Assembly: GCF_018275325.1 (NCBI RefSeq)
Contig: NZ_JAGVQR010000001.1
Span: 1,860,001 to 1,924,000, forward strand
Source of the DNA: Nocardioides palaemonis
GTDB taxonomy: Bacteria; Actinomycetota; Actinomycetes; Propionibacteriales; Nocardioidaceae
Reading direction: 5' to 3'
DNA length: 64,000 nucleotides
The notes under the pieces are model-generated. The model did not search any database and was not told the DNA's origin. It worked only from the letters and a program-made list of their open reading frames with translations. Positions 1-18,190 of this stretch are shown one piece after another (the stretch's first letter is position 1; each line of letters opens with the position of its first letter). A program made the position numbers and the translations under genes.

Positions 1-4834
<4,834 letters not shown>

Positions 4835-4993
4835 CCCAACCACGTACAAAACCACACACACCCACGCACACACGACCACGTGTGCGTACACGCGCAAAGA
4901 CGAACACACATGTTCGCGTCCACTAGGCAGTTCCCAACCAACACACCCACCACCACCAGCACCAGCTGGAACGTAGGGGATGAGGTTGAAAGA
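4835..4993 (+). other. 23S-5S spacer
   Basis: A C/A-rich spacer of about 160 bases. Its first part pairs with the G/T-rich region immediately before 23S to form the 23S processing stem. No gene is visible. The sequence is repeated in the second operon at 11373-11531. Confidence 0.75.
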
Positions 4994-5113
4994 GTTACGG
5001 CGGCCATAGCGAAACGGGAAACACCCGGTCCCATACCGAACCCGGAAGTTAAGCCTTTCAGCGCCGATGGTACTGCAACCGAGAGGTTGTGGGAGAGTAG
5101 GACGCCGCCGGAC
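4994..5113 (+). rRNA. rrf: 5S ribosomal RNA (first operon)
   Basis: About 120 bases beginning gttacggcggccatagcg and ending cgccgccggac, so the two ends pair as helix I. The conserved loop cccggtcccataccgaac and the gaagttaagc motif are present. It is identical to the second copy. Confidence 0.96.
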
Positions 5114-5123
5114 AACCATTGTG

Positions 5124-5157
5124 AAAGTGGGGTCGCCCTTCGGGGCGGCCCCACTTT
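5124..5157 (+). terminator. rRNA operon intrinsic terminator (first operon)
   Basis: Perfect 15-bp hairpin with a TTCG tetraloop: aaagtggggtcgccc, ttcg, then its reverse complement, followed by a short T run. The same hairpin follows the second operon at 11662-11695. Sequence identity between the two operons stops just after it. Confidence 0.9.
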
Positions 5158-5684
5158 TGCATACCCCCACACAGCCGGATCGATCTCGTCCTGCTCGAGG
5201 CCCGATGCCCAGCTGGATCGTCCGACCCGGTAGGTCCTGGGATGGGGGGGACAGGTCAGGACCAGGTCCAGACCGGGCTGCTCCGCGCGAGTCGGCCGGG
5301 CTGCAGCAGGGGTGACCCGTGCTGCGGCTGGATCCTCACGCATGCCTGCGCGTTGATCGGCGTTGTCGCGGGGGAGCGGTGCCCGTCCTCAGCGCGGGAC
5401 GTACGTTCGGTTCGGTGGCGCCCGACCACCGGTGCCGCCGAAGAGTGGGTGATCTTTGCCTCGCCCGCCTGTGGCGAGAGCTCGAGCCGTGGAGCGCGTG
5501 TCCGAGGTCGGTCTGTCTCGCCCGGCGCCTGGTGACGCCGGCTCGCCGGGTCCGGGCGGCGCGCGATGGGGGTGGCAGCTTCGAGGATCGGCCCGCTCGA
5601 GACGTCTGCGTGCCGGCCCGGACGTGGCACCGCGCGGTCGGGCAGGCCGCTGACCTGCGGTTTTGCGTGAGGGGTACCCCCGGT
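5158..5684 (+). other. Inter-operon region, no gene found
   Basis: About 530 bases between the terminator of the first rRNA operon and the promoter of the second. The open frames here are short, run on both strands and show no family I recognise, so I see no supportable gene. Additional upstream promoters or Fis/CarD-type activation sequences for the rRNA operon could lie here, but I cannot point to one. Confidence 0.5.
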
Positions 5685-5714
5685 TTGGCACACCCGGGGG
5701 GATGGGTCTACTGT
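5685..5714 (+). promoter_or_regulatory. Candidate rRNA promoter (second operon)
   Basis: TTGGCA (5685-5690), an 18-base spacer, then TACTGT (5709-5714). This is close to the actinobacterial housekeeping consensus TTGAC-N17/18-TANNNT. It is followed within about 10 bases by a short GC hairpin (gccgcaagcggc). It would start a leader of about 410 bases before 16S. The first operon's equivalent lies outside the window, so the match cannot be checked internally. Confidence 0.55.
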
Positions 5715-6129
5715 TCTTCCTGTCGCCGCAAGCGGCGCCGCCACCCGGCCAGAAGGCCGGATGAGGCGGAGACCAGCTGCGACCACCGAAGCACGACGAA
5801 GCGCCAGTTTGACGGCGCGGAAGCGGCCCGGTAAGTTTCTGCAGGTTGCCCCGGTGGCCGAGCCAGTCAACTGGTGAGGGTCGGGTGCGTCTGATTCTTG
5901 AGAACTCAACAGTGTGTTTGATTAGTCGACGAATTAGTTTGTTATGCCCCGTTGGCGCCAGGCTTTGGTTTGGTGTCGCGGTTTCTTTGACAATGATTCT
6001 GGCTGATGCCCATGGCTTTGGTTGTGGGTGTCTTTCGCTAGTTTTGTTCAGTCAGGGGATGTGGCTCTTATTGATTGTCGCTCCTGCTGCTGGCGTCCTT
6101 TTGTGGGTGTTGGTGGTGGGGGTGGTGTT
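5715..6129 (+). other. rRNA leader (second operon)
   Basis: Untranslated leader between the proposed promoter and 16S. It contains ttgagaactcaacagtgtg at about 5898-5916, a sequence conserved in actinobacterial rRNA leaders and linked to antitermination or early processing. The G/T-rich last part (about 6105-6129) can pair with bases just after 16S to form the 16S processing stem. Confidence 0.6.
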
Positions 6130-11372
<5,243 letters not shown>

Positions 11373-11531
11373 CCCAACCACGTACAAAACCACACACACC
11401 CACGCACACACGACCACGTGTGCGTACACGCGCAAAGACGAACACACATGTTCGCGTCCACTAGGCAGTTCCCAACCAACACACCCACCACCACCAGCAC
11501 CAGCTGGAACGTAGGGGATGAGGTTGAAAGA
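11373..11531 (+). other. 23S-5S spacer (second operon)
   Basis: Same C/A-rich spacer as 4835-4993. It contains the 3' arm of the 23S processing stem and no gene. Confidence 0.75.
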
Positions 11532-11651
11532 GTTACGGCGGCCATAGCGAAACGGGAAACACCCGGTCCCATACCGAACCCGGAAGTTAAGCCTTTCAGC
11601 GCCGATGGTACTGCAACCGAGAGGTTGTGGGAGAGTAGGACGCCGCCGGAC
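11532..11651 (+). rRNA. rrf: 5S ribosomal RNA (second operon)
   Basis: Identical to the 5S at 4994-5113. It starts gttacggcgg and ends ccgccggac, and is followed 10 bases later by the shared operon terminator. Confidence 0.96.
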
Positions 11652-11661
11652 AACCATTGTG

Positions 11662-11695
11662 AAAGTGGGGTCGCCCTTCGGGGCGGCCCCACTTT
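11662..11695 (+). terminator. rRNA operon intrinsic terminator (second operon)
   Basis: Same 15-bp, TTCG-loop hairpin as at 5124-5157. Downstream sequence is unrelated to that after the first operon, which sets the right edge of the duplicated unit. Confidence 0.9.
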
Positions 11696-11828
11696 TGCAT
11701 ACCCACACGCCGGAGTACGCCGGCAACTGTCCACAGCGCCCTTTCAGCACGCATCCTCCACAGGCCCCAGGTCGCACGGTCGGTGATCGTCGGTCGTCTC
11801 GATCAGGGTGGTCCCAGGAGGTGACGCT

Positions 11829-12200
11829 GTGGAGCGGACACGAACGACGGACCAGGTCGAGCTGGTCAACGAAGCACGGCTCGTGGGGACGGTGACGCGA
11901 CGCCCCGAGGCCAGGACGATGCCGAGCGGCGACGAGGTCGTCACGCTGCGGGTGTCGGTGCCCCGGGGCGACCGTGCCCTCGGGAGGACATCGAGTGGGG
12001 CGCCCGGTACGGACTCGGTGCCGTGCATCGTGTGGGCGGGTCGCGCCCGCCGTAGCGTGCTGACCTGGCGGCCCGGAGACGTCGTCGAGGTGACCGGTCC
12101 GGTCCGGGTCCGGTTCTTCCACGCAGGCGGTAGTACCCAGTCGCGGATCGAGGTCGAGGTGACCTCGGCCCGCGTCATGCGTCGCGCAACGGCCTCATGA
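11829..12200 (+). CDS. Single-stranded DNA-binding (OB-fold) family protein
   Basis: Predicted 123-residue protein resembling the N-terminal OB fold of SSB. It shows a start strand (ELVNEARLVGTVTRRPEAR), a central strand set with VVTLRVSVPR, and a later stretch running from PCIVWAGRARRSVLTWRPGD to VEVTGPVRVRFF. It lacks the long acidic C-terminal tail of housekeeping SSB, so it is more likely an accessory or single-domain SSB paralogue than the main Ssb. I chose the GTG at 11829 because an AGGAGG sits 7 bases upstream; an in-frame GTG at 11808 has no such site. Its last 26 bases overlap the end of the convergent DUF1015 gene. Confidence 0.7.
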   Translation: MERTRTTDQVELVNEARLVGTVTRRPEARTMPSGDEVVTLRVSVPRGDRALGRTSSGAPGTDSVPCIVWAGRARRSVLTWRPGDVVEVTGPVRVRFFHAGGSTQSRIEVEVTSARVMRRATAS

Positions 12201-13293
12201 GCACGCCGAGGCTCGGTTTGGGCTGGAACGAGGTGGCCTTCTCGGGCAGGAGCCCGCCGGCCTCGACGAGGTCCTTGACCTGTTCGAAGTCGGGGCTCGG
12301 GAGCAGGATCGCCGGGCACGATGGTCCGGCCAGCGCGAGTGCCTCCTCCACGCTGTGGTGGTGGTCGACCCGGCTGACGGCACGGGGGAGGAGAGGCAGG
12401 ACCTCCTCGTGCAGCCAGGCCACCGCTGCGCGGTGCTCGAGACCGTGGGGGGCGATGGTCACCCAGGCGGTGCCGTCGGTCAGCGCGAGATGCGTGCTGT
12501 CGAGGACGGCAAGCGCAGCGTCGCGAGATGCTGCGGCGACGTCTGCGCCGGCCGCACGTGCGGCAGAGACGAGCTCGTCGAGGCTGCTGCCGGCGAGGGT
12601 GCGATGGATCGCGCCGAGGAACAGCGGCGTGTCGTCCTGGTCGACGAGCATCGCCAGCCCGCTGTCCCACGCCGTGCCCGGGTGTTGCTGCTGGAGCCGG
12701 AGATAGGCGGCGTAGCGGTGGTGGCCGTCGGCGATGAGACAGGTCGTCCGGGCCAGCAGGTCGTCGAGGCGTGCGAGCCGGTCCGGGTCGCGCACGGCCC
12801 AGATCCGTTGACGCTGGCCGGTGCGGTCGAGGTAGGACCAGTCGGGCGCCAGCCGCGCCACCTCGTCCAGCAGCGCTCGGAGGTCCGCGGACCCGTGGTG
12901 CACGAGCAGGATGGGTGCGGGGTTGAGCGCCATCTGCTGCATCCGGTCGGCGAGCTCACCGGCCTGGTCCGGGTGGATGGCCTCGTGCGGCCACACCGCG
13001 CGGTCGGCGGCGTCGGCGGCGCGACGTGCGACGTCGAGCGCGCCGACCAGTCCCCGGACCGTGAGGCCTTCGACGGTGTACTCGTGCAGGTAGATCGCAG
13101 GTGCCTGGTCCGCGCTCGCGCGTCCTTCGTCGATCCAGCGGGTCAGCCGGGTCGCGACGTCGCGGTAGGGTCGCGCGAGTGCCCGGGCAGAGGCCGGGTC
13201 CCCCACGCGTCCGGGAGCCAGCATCACCGCCGTGAACGGCACGAGCCGGAACGGCTTCGCGACGTAGGGGGGCACGATCGCCGCGACGTCCAT
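12175..13293 (-). CDS. DUF1015 family protein
   Basis: 372-residue protein matching the DUF1015 family (SerC-adjacent uncharacterised proteins found widely in bacteria). The family hallmark IADGHHRYAAYLR and an N-terminal block with LVPFTAVML and YLHEYTVEG are visible. Biochemical function is not established. It is divergent from the HAD phosphatase, with only 48 bases between the starts, and ends inside the SSB-like gene. A -10-like TACGAT lies 6 bases before its ATG (13300-13305 on the minus strand), so its transcript may be leaderless. Confidence 0.88.
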   Translation of the reverse strand: MDVAAIVPPYVAKPFRLVPFTAVMLAPGRVGDPASARALARPYRDVATRLTRWIDEGRASADQAPAIYLHEYTVEGLTVRGLVGALDVARRAADAADRAVWPHEAIHPDQAGELADRMQQMALNPAPILLVHHGSADLRALLDEVARLAPDWSYLDRTGQRQRIWAVRDPDRLARLDDLLARTTCLIADGHHRYAAYLRLQQQHPGTAWDSGLAMLVDQDDTPLFLGAIHRTLAGSSLDELVSAARAAGADVAAASRDAALAVLDSTHLALTDGTAWVTIAPHGLEHRAAVAWLHEEVLPLLPRAVSRVDHHHSVEEALALAGPSCPAILLPSPDFEQVKDLVEAGGLLPEKATSFQPKPSLGVLMRPLRDA

Positions 13294-13299
13294 CGGAGC

Positions 13300-13305
13300 A
13301 TCGTA
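13300..13305 (-). promoter_or_regulatory. -10 element, likely leaderless start of DUF1015 gene
   Basis: On the minus strand TACGAT is followed by 6 bases and the ATG of the DUF1015 gene. That spacing would place transcription initiation at or next to the start codon. No clear -35 was identified. Confidence 0.45.
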
Positions 13306-13341
13306 GGGGGACGACCGTCACAGCCCGGAGAGGGGTGGAAC

Positions 13342-14361
13342 ATGCTCGAGGAGTCCGCGGGACCGGTCCTGGAGGACCACGACCTGGTCATGTTCGACCT
13401 CGACGGCGTGGTCTATGTCGGTGACGCCGGCGTCGACGGCGCGGCCGACCGGATCGAGGAGGTCCGAGCGGCCGGTGCCCACGTGGCGTTCGTGACGAAC
13501 AACGCCTCGCGCACCCCGGCGCAGGTCGCCGCGAAGCTCGAGGGGGTCGGGGTCCGAGCGGCGCCCACCGACGTCGTCACCTCCGCCCAGGCGGCCGCGC
13601 ACCTGCTCGTGGAGGAGCACGGCGAGGGGGCGCGGATCCTCGCGCTGGGCGGCGAGGGACTCTGGACCGCCCTGGAGGAGGCCGGGCTCCGGCCGGTCGC
13701 TGACCCCGACGGGGCCGTCGCGGTCGTGAGCGGCTACGGCCCGGACGTGCGGTGGCGCGAGATCATGCGGGTCGCGACCCTGGTGCGTGACGGGCTGCCC
13801 TACGTCGCGAGCAACACCGACCTGACGATCCCGACGGCCTACGGGCTGGCGCCCGGCCACGGCGTGCTGGTGGAGACGATCGCGCGGTTCTCCGGAGTGA
13901 CGCCGACGGTGGCGGGCAAGCCGGCCCGCCCGCTGATGGACGAGACCGTCCGCCGGGTCGGGGGAGAGCGGCCGCTGATGGTGGGTGACCGGCTCGACAC
14001 CGACATCGAGGGCGCGCACGCCGTCGGCGTACCGTCCCTGCTGGTCCTGACCGGGGTCAGTGGGCTGGCCGACCTGGCGTCGGCCGGGGCGGACCTGCGC
14101 CCGACCTACATCTCGCCCACCCTGGGCGGCCTGTTCGAGCCGCACCCGGTGCCCACGGCAGACGAGGACCGGGTCGAGCTCGGCGGCTGGTCGGCCAGGG
14201 TCGAGGACGGGCGCCTCGTCGTGTCCGGTTCCGGTGCCGAGGCCGACTGGTGGCGGGTAGCCGCAACGGCGTGCTGGCTGCACCTCGACAGCTCCGGGAA
14301 GCCGGCCGACGTCTCCGACACGACGCCTCCCGGACCTGTCCGCCCCTCGCGACGCGAGTAG
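13342..14361 (+). CDS. HAD superfamily IIA phosphatase (Rv1692-like)
   Basis: 339-residue HAD-IIA hydrolase. Motif I is VMFDLDGVVYVGD with the nucleophile Asp, motif II is the TNNASRTP segment, motif III is the lysine in VAGKPARPLMDE, and motif IV is MVGDRLDTDIEGA. The cap-domain layout matches NagD / phosphoglycolate phosphatase-like enzymes. In M. tuberculosis the gene in this position (Rv1692) is a glycerol-3-phosphate phosphatase, so a role in glycerophospholipid recycling is plausible by synteny. About 60 extra C-terminal residues (VELGGWSARVEDGRLVVSGS and on) look like a small appended domain. ATG at 13342 follows a purine-rich ggagaggggtgga. Confidence 0.88.
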   Translation: MLEESAGPVLEDHDLVMFDLDGVVYVGDAGVDGAADRIEEVRAAGAHVAFVTNNASRTPAQVAAKLEGVGVRAAPTDVVTSAQAAAHLLVEEHGEGARILALGGEGLWTALEEAGLRPVADPDGAVAVVSGYGPDVRWREIMRVATLVRDGLPYVASNTDLTIPTAYGLAPGHGVLVETIARFSGVTPTVAGKPARPLMDETVRRVGGERPLMVGDRLDTDIEGAHAVGVPSLLVLTGVSGLADLASAGADLRPTYISPTLGGLFEPHPVPTADEDRVELGGWSARVEDGRLVVSGSGAEADWWRVAATACWLHLDSSGKPADVSDTTPPGPVRPSRRE

Positions 14362-14364
14362 GCT
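14359..14364 (+). promoter_or_regulatory. -10 element before the 75-residue ORF and tlyA
   Basis: TAGGCT lies 7 bases before the ATG at 14372. Its TAG is also the stop codon of the HAD gene. The spacing fits a leaderless internal promoter that would drive the tlyA-nadK-recN group separately. Confidence 0.4.
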
Positions 14365-14371
14365 CCCCGCC

Positions 14372-14599
14372 ATGGACGAAGCAGTCGAGAGCGGACGCGA
14401 CCGCGTGCCTGCTGCGCCGCTGCCCGACCTCGAGCCCACGGGTGTCGAGTCCGTCGACCGCGTCCTGACCGAGGTGGCCGCACTGGCCGACCGCCCCGTG
14501 GCCGAGCACGTCGCGGTCTTCGAGGGAGCCCACGAGCAGCTGCGCCGTGCCCTCGACGCGACTCCCGCGAGCCCTGTGGCCGACGAGCGGGGTGCCTGA
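14372..14599 (+). CDS. Conserved small protein (Rv1693-position)
   Basis: 75-residue acidic protein with no recognised domain. Its C-terminal half (VDRVLTEVAALADRPVAEHV and a following HEQLRRALD) looks helical. It lies between the HAD phosphatase and tlyA, exactly where M. tuberculosis has the small gene Rv1693; similar short proteins sit upstream of tlyA in many Actinobacteria. Function is unknown. Six bases separate its stop from the tlyA start, so the two are probably co-transcribed. Confidence 0.75.
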   Translation: MDEAVESGRDRVPAAPLPDLEPTGVESVDRVLTEVAALADRPVAEHVAVFEGAHEQLRRALDATPASPVADERGA

Positions 14600-14605
14600 G
14601 CGACC

Positions 14606-15445
14606 GTGCCGCCACGCCGACTCCGCCTGGACCAGGAGCTGGTCCGCCGTGGCCTCGCCCGCTCGCGCGAGCACGCCAGCGAGCTCGTCGCCGCCGGACG
14701 GGTGACCGTGTCCGGCGCCGTGGCGAGCAAGCCCGCGACGGGCGTCACGACCGACGTCGCGATCGTGGTCCGCGACGACCCGGACCGGGTCGACTACGTG
14801 TCGCGCGGTGGCCACAAGCTGGCCGGCGCGCTGCGCGCGTTCGCTGCCCACGGGCTCGAGGTCGAGGGCAGCCGCTGCCTCGACGCGGGCGCGTCGACCG
14901 GTGGCTTCACCGACGTGCTCCTGCGCGCCGGTGCCCGCGAGGTCGTCGCGGTCGACGTCGGCTACGGCCAGCTCGCCTGGTCGCTGCAGAGCGACGAGCG
15001 GGTCGTCGTCCACGACCGCACCAACATCCGGGAGCTGACCCCGGAGGTCGTCGGGGAGCCCGTCGACCTCGTGGTCGGCGACCTCTCCTTCATCTCCCTG
15101 GCACTCGTGCTGGACCCGCTCCTCTCGGTCACCCGGGACGACGGCGCACTGGCCCTGATGGTCAAGCCGCAGTTCGAGGTCGGCAAGGAACGCGTGGGCA
15201 AGGGCGGGGTGGTCCGCGACCTCGCGCTCCGTGCCGAGGCTGTCACGTCGATCGCCGACCTCGCCGCGGAGCGCGGCTGGGGCGCCGTCGCCGTGACGGT
15301 CAGCCCGCTGCCCGGGCCGTCGGGCAACGTGGAGTTCTTCCTGCTGCTGCGACACGGGCCCGCGGCGATCGGTGCCGAGGACGTTCGTGCGGAGGTGGAG
15401 CGCGCCGCGTCGTTGGGGGTGGCGGGTGAGAGGGTGGACCCGTGA
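14606..15445 (+). CDS. tlyA: TlyA family 2'-O-methyltransferase (16S/23S rRNA)
   Basis: 279-residue protein with an N-terminal S4 RNA-binding domain (about residues 1-60, RLDQELVRRGLARSREHA) and an FtsJ-like methyltransferase domain. The SAM site is LDAGASTGGFTDVLL near residue 92, followed by VDVGYGQLAWSL, DLVVGDLSFISL and LVKPQFEVGK. Family members methylate ribose at C1409 of 16S and C1920 of 23S, and their loss gives capreomycin resistance in mycobacteria. The two nearby rRNA operons encode its substrates. GTG start, with the stop overlapping the nadK start (GTGA). Confidence 0.95.
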   Translation: MPPRRLRLDQELVRRGLARSREHASELVAAGRVTVSGAVASKPATGVTTDVAIVVRDDPDRVDYVSRGGHKLAGALRAFAAHGLEVEGSRCLDAGASTGGFTDVLLRAGAREVVAVDVGYGQLAWSLQSDERVVVHDRTNIRELTPEVVGEPVDLVVGDLSFISLALVLDPLLSVTRDDGALALMVKPQFEVGKERVGKGGVVRDLALRAEAVTSIADLAAERGWGAVAVTVSPLPGPSGNVEFFLLLRHGPAAIGAEDVRAEVERAASLGVAGERVDP

Positions 15446-16398
15446 CGACAGCCAGCCCCGGCCGCCGGGTACTCGTGCTCGCCCACACCGGCCGCGCCGA
15501 GGTGCGTGACGTCGCCCGTGCCTGCGTCGTCGCCCTCAACGAGCACGGCCTCGCCGTCCGGTTGCTGACGGACGAGGCGTCCGACCTCGGCCTGGTGCCG
15601 GAGGACGGTCGCATCGAGACGACCAGCGCCGCGTCCGGTCCGGGCGAGGGCTGCGAGCTCGCACTGGTGATCGGCGGCGACGGGACCATCCTGCGCGCGG
15701 CCGAGCTCACTCGCGAGACCAGCACGCCGTTGCTGGGCGTCAACCTCGGCCACGTGGGCTTCCTCGCCGAGGCCGAGCAGGAGGACGTCGAGTCCACCAT
15801 CGCCGCGATCGTGCACCGCGCCTACACCGCCGAGGACCGGCTGACCCTCGATGTGCGGGTCCTGCAGGGCAAGGAGGTCGTGGCGTCGACCTTCGCCCTC
15901 AACGAGGCGTCGGTGGAGAAGGCGTCGCGCGAGCGGATGCTCGAGGTGGTCGTCGAGGTCGACGGGCGCCCGCTGTCGCGCTGGGGCTGCGACGGTGTGG
16001 TCTGTGCGACACCCACCGGCTCGACGGCCTACAACTTCAGCGCCGGTGGCCCGGTCGTGTGGCCCGAGGTCGAGGCGCTGCTGATGGTCCCGCTGAGCGC
16101 GCACGCGCTGTTCGCCCGTCCGATGGTGGTCGCTCCCACGTCGGTGCTCGCGGTCGAGGTGCTCTCGACCACGGTGAGCGCGGGCGTGCTGTGGTGCGAC
16201 GGCCGGCGCACCGTCGAGCTCCGGCCGGGGGCACGGATCGAGGTCCGGCGCGGCGACCGGCCGGTGCGGCTGGTGCGGTTGCACCGGGCGCCCTTCACCG
16301 ACCGCCTGGTCGCCAAGTTCGACCTCCCGGTCGACGGGTGGCGCGGCGCGGCGGAGCGCGAGCGGCGACGCCGGGACGGGGGCGAGAGCGATGCTTGA
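15442..16398 (+). CDS. nadK: NAD kinase
   Basis: 318-residue ATP-NAD kinase, the sole route to NADP+. Family signatures are GGDGT (residues about 77-81, in LVIGGDGTILRAAEL), LLGVNLGHVGFLAE, the central CDGVVCATPTGSTAYNFSAGG block and a late VARPMVV-like strand. The length is normal for actinobacterial PpnK. GTG at 15442 overlaps the tlyA stop by 4 bases, and the 3' end overlaps recN by 8 bases, so the three genes are translationally coupled. Confidence 0.97.
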   Translation: MTTASPGRRVLVLAHTGRAEVRDVARACVVALNEHGLAVRLLTDEASDLGLVPEDGRIETTSAASGPGEGCELALVIGGDGTILRAAELTRETSTPLLGVNLGHVGFLAEAEQEDVESTIAAIVHRAYTAEDRLTLDVRVLQGKEVVASTFALNEASVEKASRERMLEVVVEVDGRPLSRWGCDGVVCATPTGSTAYNFSAGGPVVWPEVEALLMVPLSAHALFARPMVVAPTSVLAVEVLSTTVSAGVLWCDGRRTVELRPGARIEVRRGDRPVRLVRLHRAPFTDRLVAKFDLPVDGWRGAAERERRRRDGGESDA

Positions 16399-18175
16399 GG
16401 AGATCCGGATCAGCCAGCTCGGGGTCATCGACTCCTCGACCCTCGAGCTCGGCCCGGGCCTGACCGTCATCACTGGTGAGACGGGCGCAGGCAAGACCAT
16501 GGTCGTGACCGCGCTCGGCCTCCTGCTGGGAGGCCGGGCCGACAGCGGTGCGGTGCGCTCCGGTGCCAGGCAGGCGCGGGTCGAGGGCGTCGTGTCGACC
16601 GCCGACGCGTCGTCCACGCTCGGGTCCTTCCGCGAAGCCGTCGAGGAGACCGGGGGAGAGGTCGAGGACGAGCAGGTCGTGCTCGCCCGCAACGTCGCCG
16701 CCCAGGGTCGCTCGCGCGCGTGGGTGGGAGGCGCGTCGGTCCCGGTGACGACCCTCGCGGAGGTGGCCGAGCCGCTCGTCGCCGTGCACGGGCAGTCCGA
16801 CCAGCACCGGCTGCTGCGCTCCGGGGCCCAGCGGGCGGCGCTCGACCGGTTCGGCGGCCCGGCTCTCGCGGCGACCGCGGCGACGTACGCCGACCTCTGG
16901 GCCGAGCTGGCGCGCACCGAGCGCACCCTCGTCGAGGTCGTGGGCTCCGCGCGCGAGCGGGCGCGGGAGGCCGACCAGCTGCGCTTCGGCCTCGGCGAGG
17001 TGGAGGCGGTCGACCCGCAGCCGGGCGAGGACGCCGACCTGGCGGCCGAGGAGACCCGTCTGGGGTTTGCCGACACCCTGCGCACCGCCGCGGAGTCCGC
17101 ACGCGAGGCACTCTCGAGCGAGGAGGGCGCGCCGGACGCGCTCGGCACGACGAGCGCCGCACGGCAGGCGCTCGAGGGGGTACGACAGCACGACCCGACG
17201 GCCGGGGAGCTCGCCGACCGGCTCGCCGAGCTCGGTCACCTGCTGGTCGACGTGGCGGGCGACGTCGCGTCGTACGCCTCGAGCCTCGACACCGACCCCG
17301 CCCGCCTGGCCGCCGTCTCGGAGCGGCGCGCGGCGCTCAGCGCGCTGACGCGGAAGTACGGCGACAGCATCGACGAGGTGCTCCTGTGGGCCGAGGACGG
17401 CGCCAAGCGGCTGCTCGACCTGGAGGACACCGACGGCCAGATCGCCGAGCTCGAGGAGCGTCGCGACGCGATCCGCGCGGAGCTGGGCACGCTCGCCGCG
17501 AAGCTGACGAAGCAGCGCGTGGCGGCAGCAAAGAAGCTCGGGAAGGCGGTCAGCGACGAGCTGACGTCGCTGGCCATGCCGCACGCGACCGTGACCATCG
17601 CGGTCTCGCAGGCCGAGGTACCGACGCCCACGACCCCGGCCGGACCGCAGCTCCTCGTCGACGGCCGGTGGGTGCGGGGGACCGCGCACGGCGTCGACGA
17701 GGTGGAGTTCCTGCTCGCCGCCAACACCGGCGCCGACGCCCGGCCCCTGCACAAGGGCGCCTCCGGCGGCGAGCTGTCCCGCGTGATGCTCGCGCTCGAG
17801 GTGTCCCTCGCCGAGACCGGGTCGGTGCCGACGTTCGTGTTCGACGAGGTGGACGCGGGTGTCGGCGGTCGGGCCGCCATCGAGGTGGGACGCCGGCTCG
17901 CGGCACTCGCCCGGTCCTCCCAGGTGCTGGTGGTGACCCACCTGCCGCAGGTCGCGGCGTACGCCGACCGCCACGTCGTGGTCCACAAGTCCAGCGACGG
18001 GTCGGTGACCACGTCGGGTCTCGTGACCCTCGACGAGGCCGACCGCGAGCGCGAGCTCTCGCGGATGCTGGCCGGGGTCGAGGACTCCGACAGTGCCCGC
18101 GCGCATGCCCGCGAGCTGCTCGACGCCGCCGCGCCCGAGCGGGCGTGCCTCCCCGAAGGGCAGGGTCGCGGCTGA
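16391..18175 (+). CDS. recN: DNA repair ATPase RecN
   Basis: 594-residue SMC-like ATPase for double-strand-break repair. Walker A is TGETGAGKT (residues about 29-37). The middle region is helical and rich in Glu/Arg, as expected of the coiled-coil arms, which are short in RecN. The C-terminal lobe carries the signature KGASGGELSRVMLAL and Walker B FDEVDAGVGG, then the switch HLPQVAAYAD. The ATG overlaps nadK by 8 bases. The order nadK-recN is the same as in M. tuberculosis (Rv1695-Rv1696). Confidence 0.97.
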   Translation: MLEEIRISQLGVIDSSTLELGPGLTVITGETGAGKTMVVTALGLLLGGRADSGAVRSGARQARVEGVVSTADASSTLGSFREAVEETGGEVEDEQVVLARNVAAQGRSRAWVGGASVPVTTLAEVAEPLVAVHGQSDQHRLLRSGAQRAALDRFGGPALAATAATYADLWAELARTERTLVEVVGSARERAREADQLRFGLGEVEAVDPQPGEDADLAAEETRLGFADTLRTAAESAREALSSEEGAPDALGTTSAARQALEGVRQHDPTAGELADRLAELGHLLVDVAGDVASYASSLDTDPARLAAVSERRAALSALTRKYGDSIDEVLLWAEDGAKRLLDLEDTDGQIAELEERRDAIRAELGTLAAKLTKQRVAAAKKLGKAVSDELTSLAMPHATVTIAVSQAEVPTPTTPAGPQLLVDGRWVRGTAHGVDEVEFLLAANTGADARPLHKGASGGELSRVMLALEVSLAETGSVPTFVFDEVDAGVGGRAAIEVGRRLAALARSSQVLVVTHLPQVAAYADRHVVVHKSSDGSVTTSGLVTLDEADRERELSRMLAGVEDSDSARAHARELLDAAAPERACLPEGQGRG

Positions 18176-18190
18176 CACCATGGCGCGGTC

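Noticed and set aside
5987..6015. TTGACA in the rRNA leader as a second promoter
   Set aside because: No -10-like hexamer occurs 16-19 bases downstream (the sequence there is cccatgg), so it is not a supported promoter.
14962..17148. Long minus-strand open frame opposite tlyA, nadK and recN
   Set aside because: Ser/Arg/Thr-rich antisense translation with no domain; the plus strand carries three clear conserved genes.
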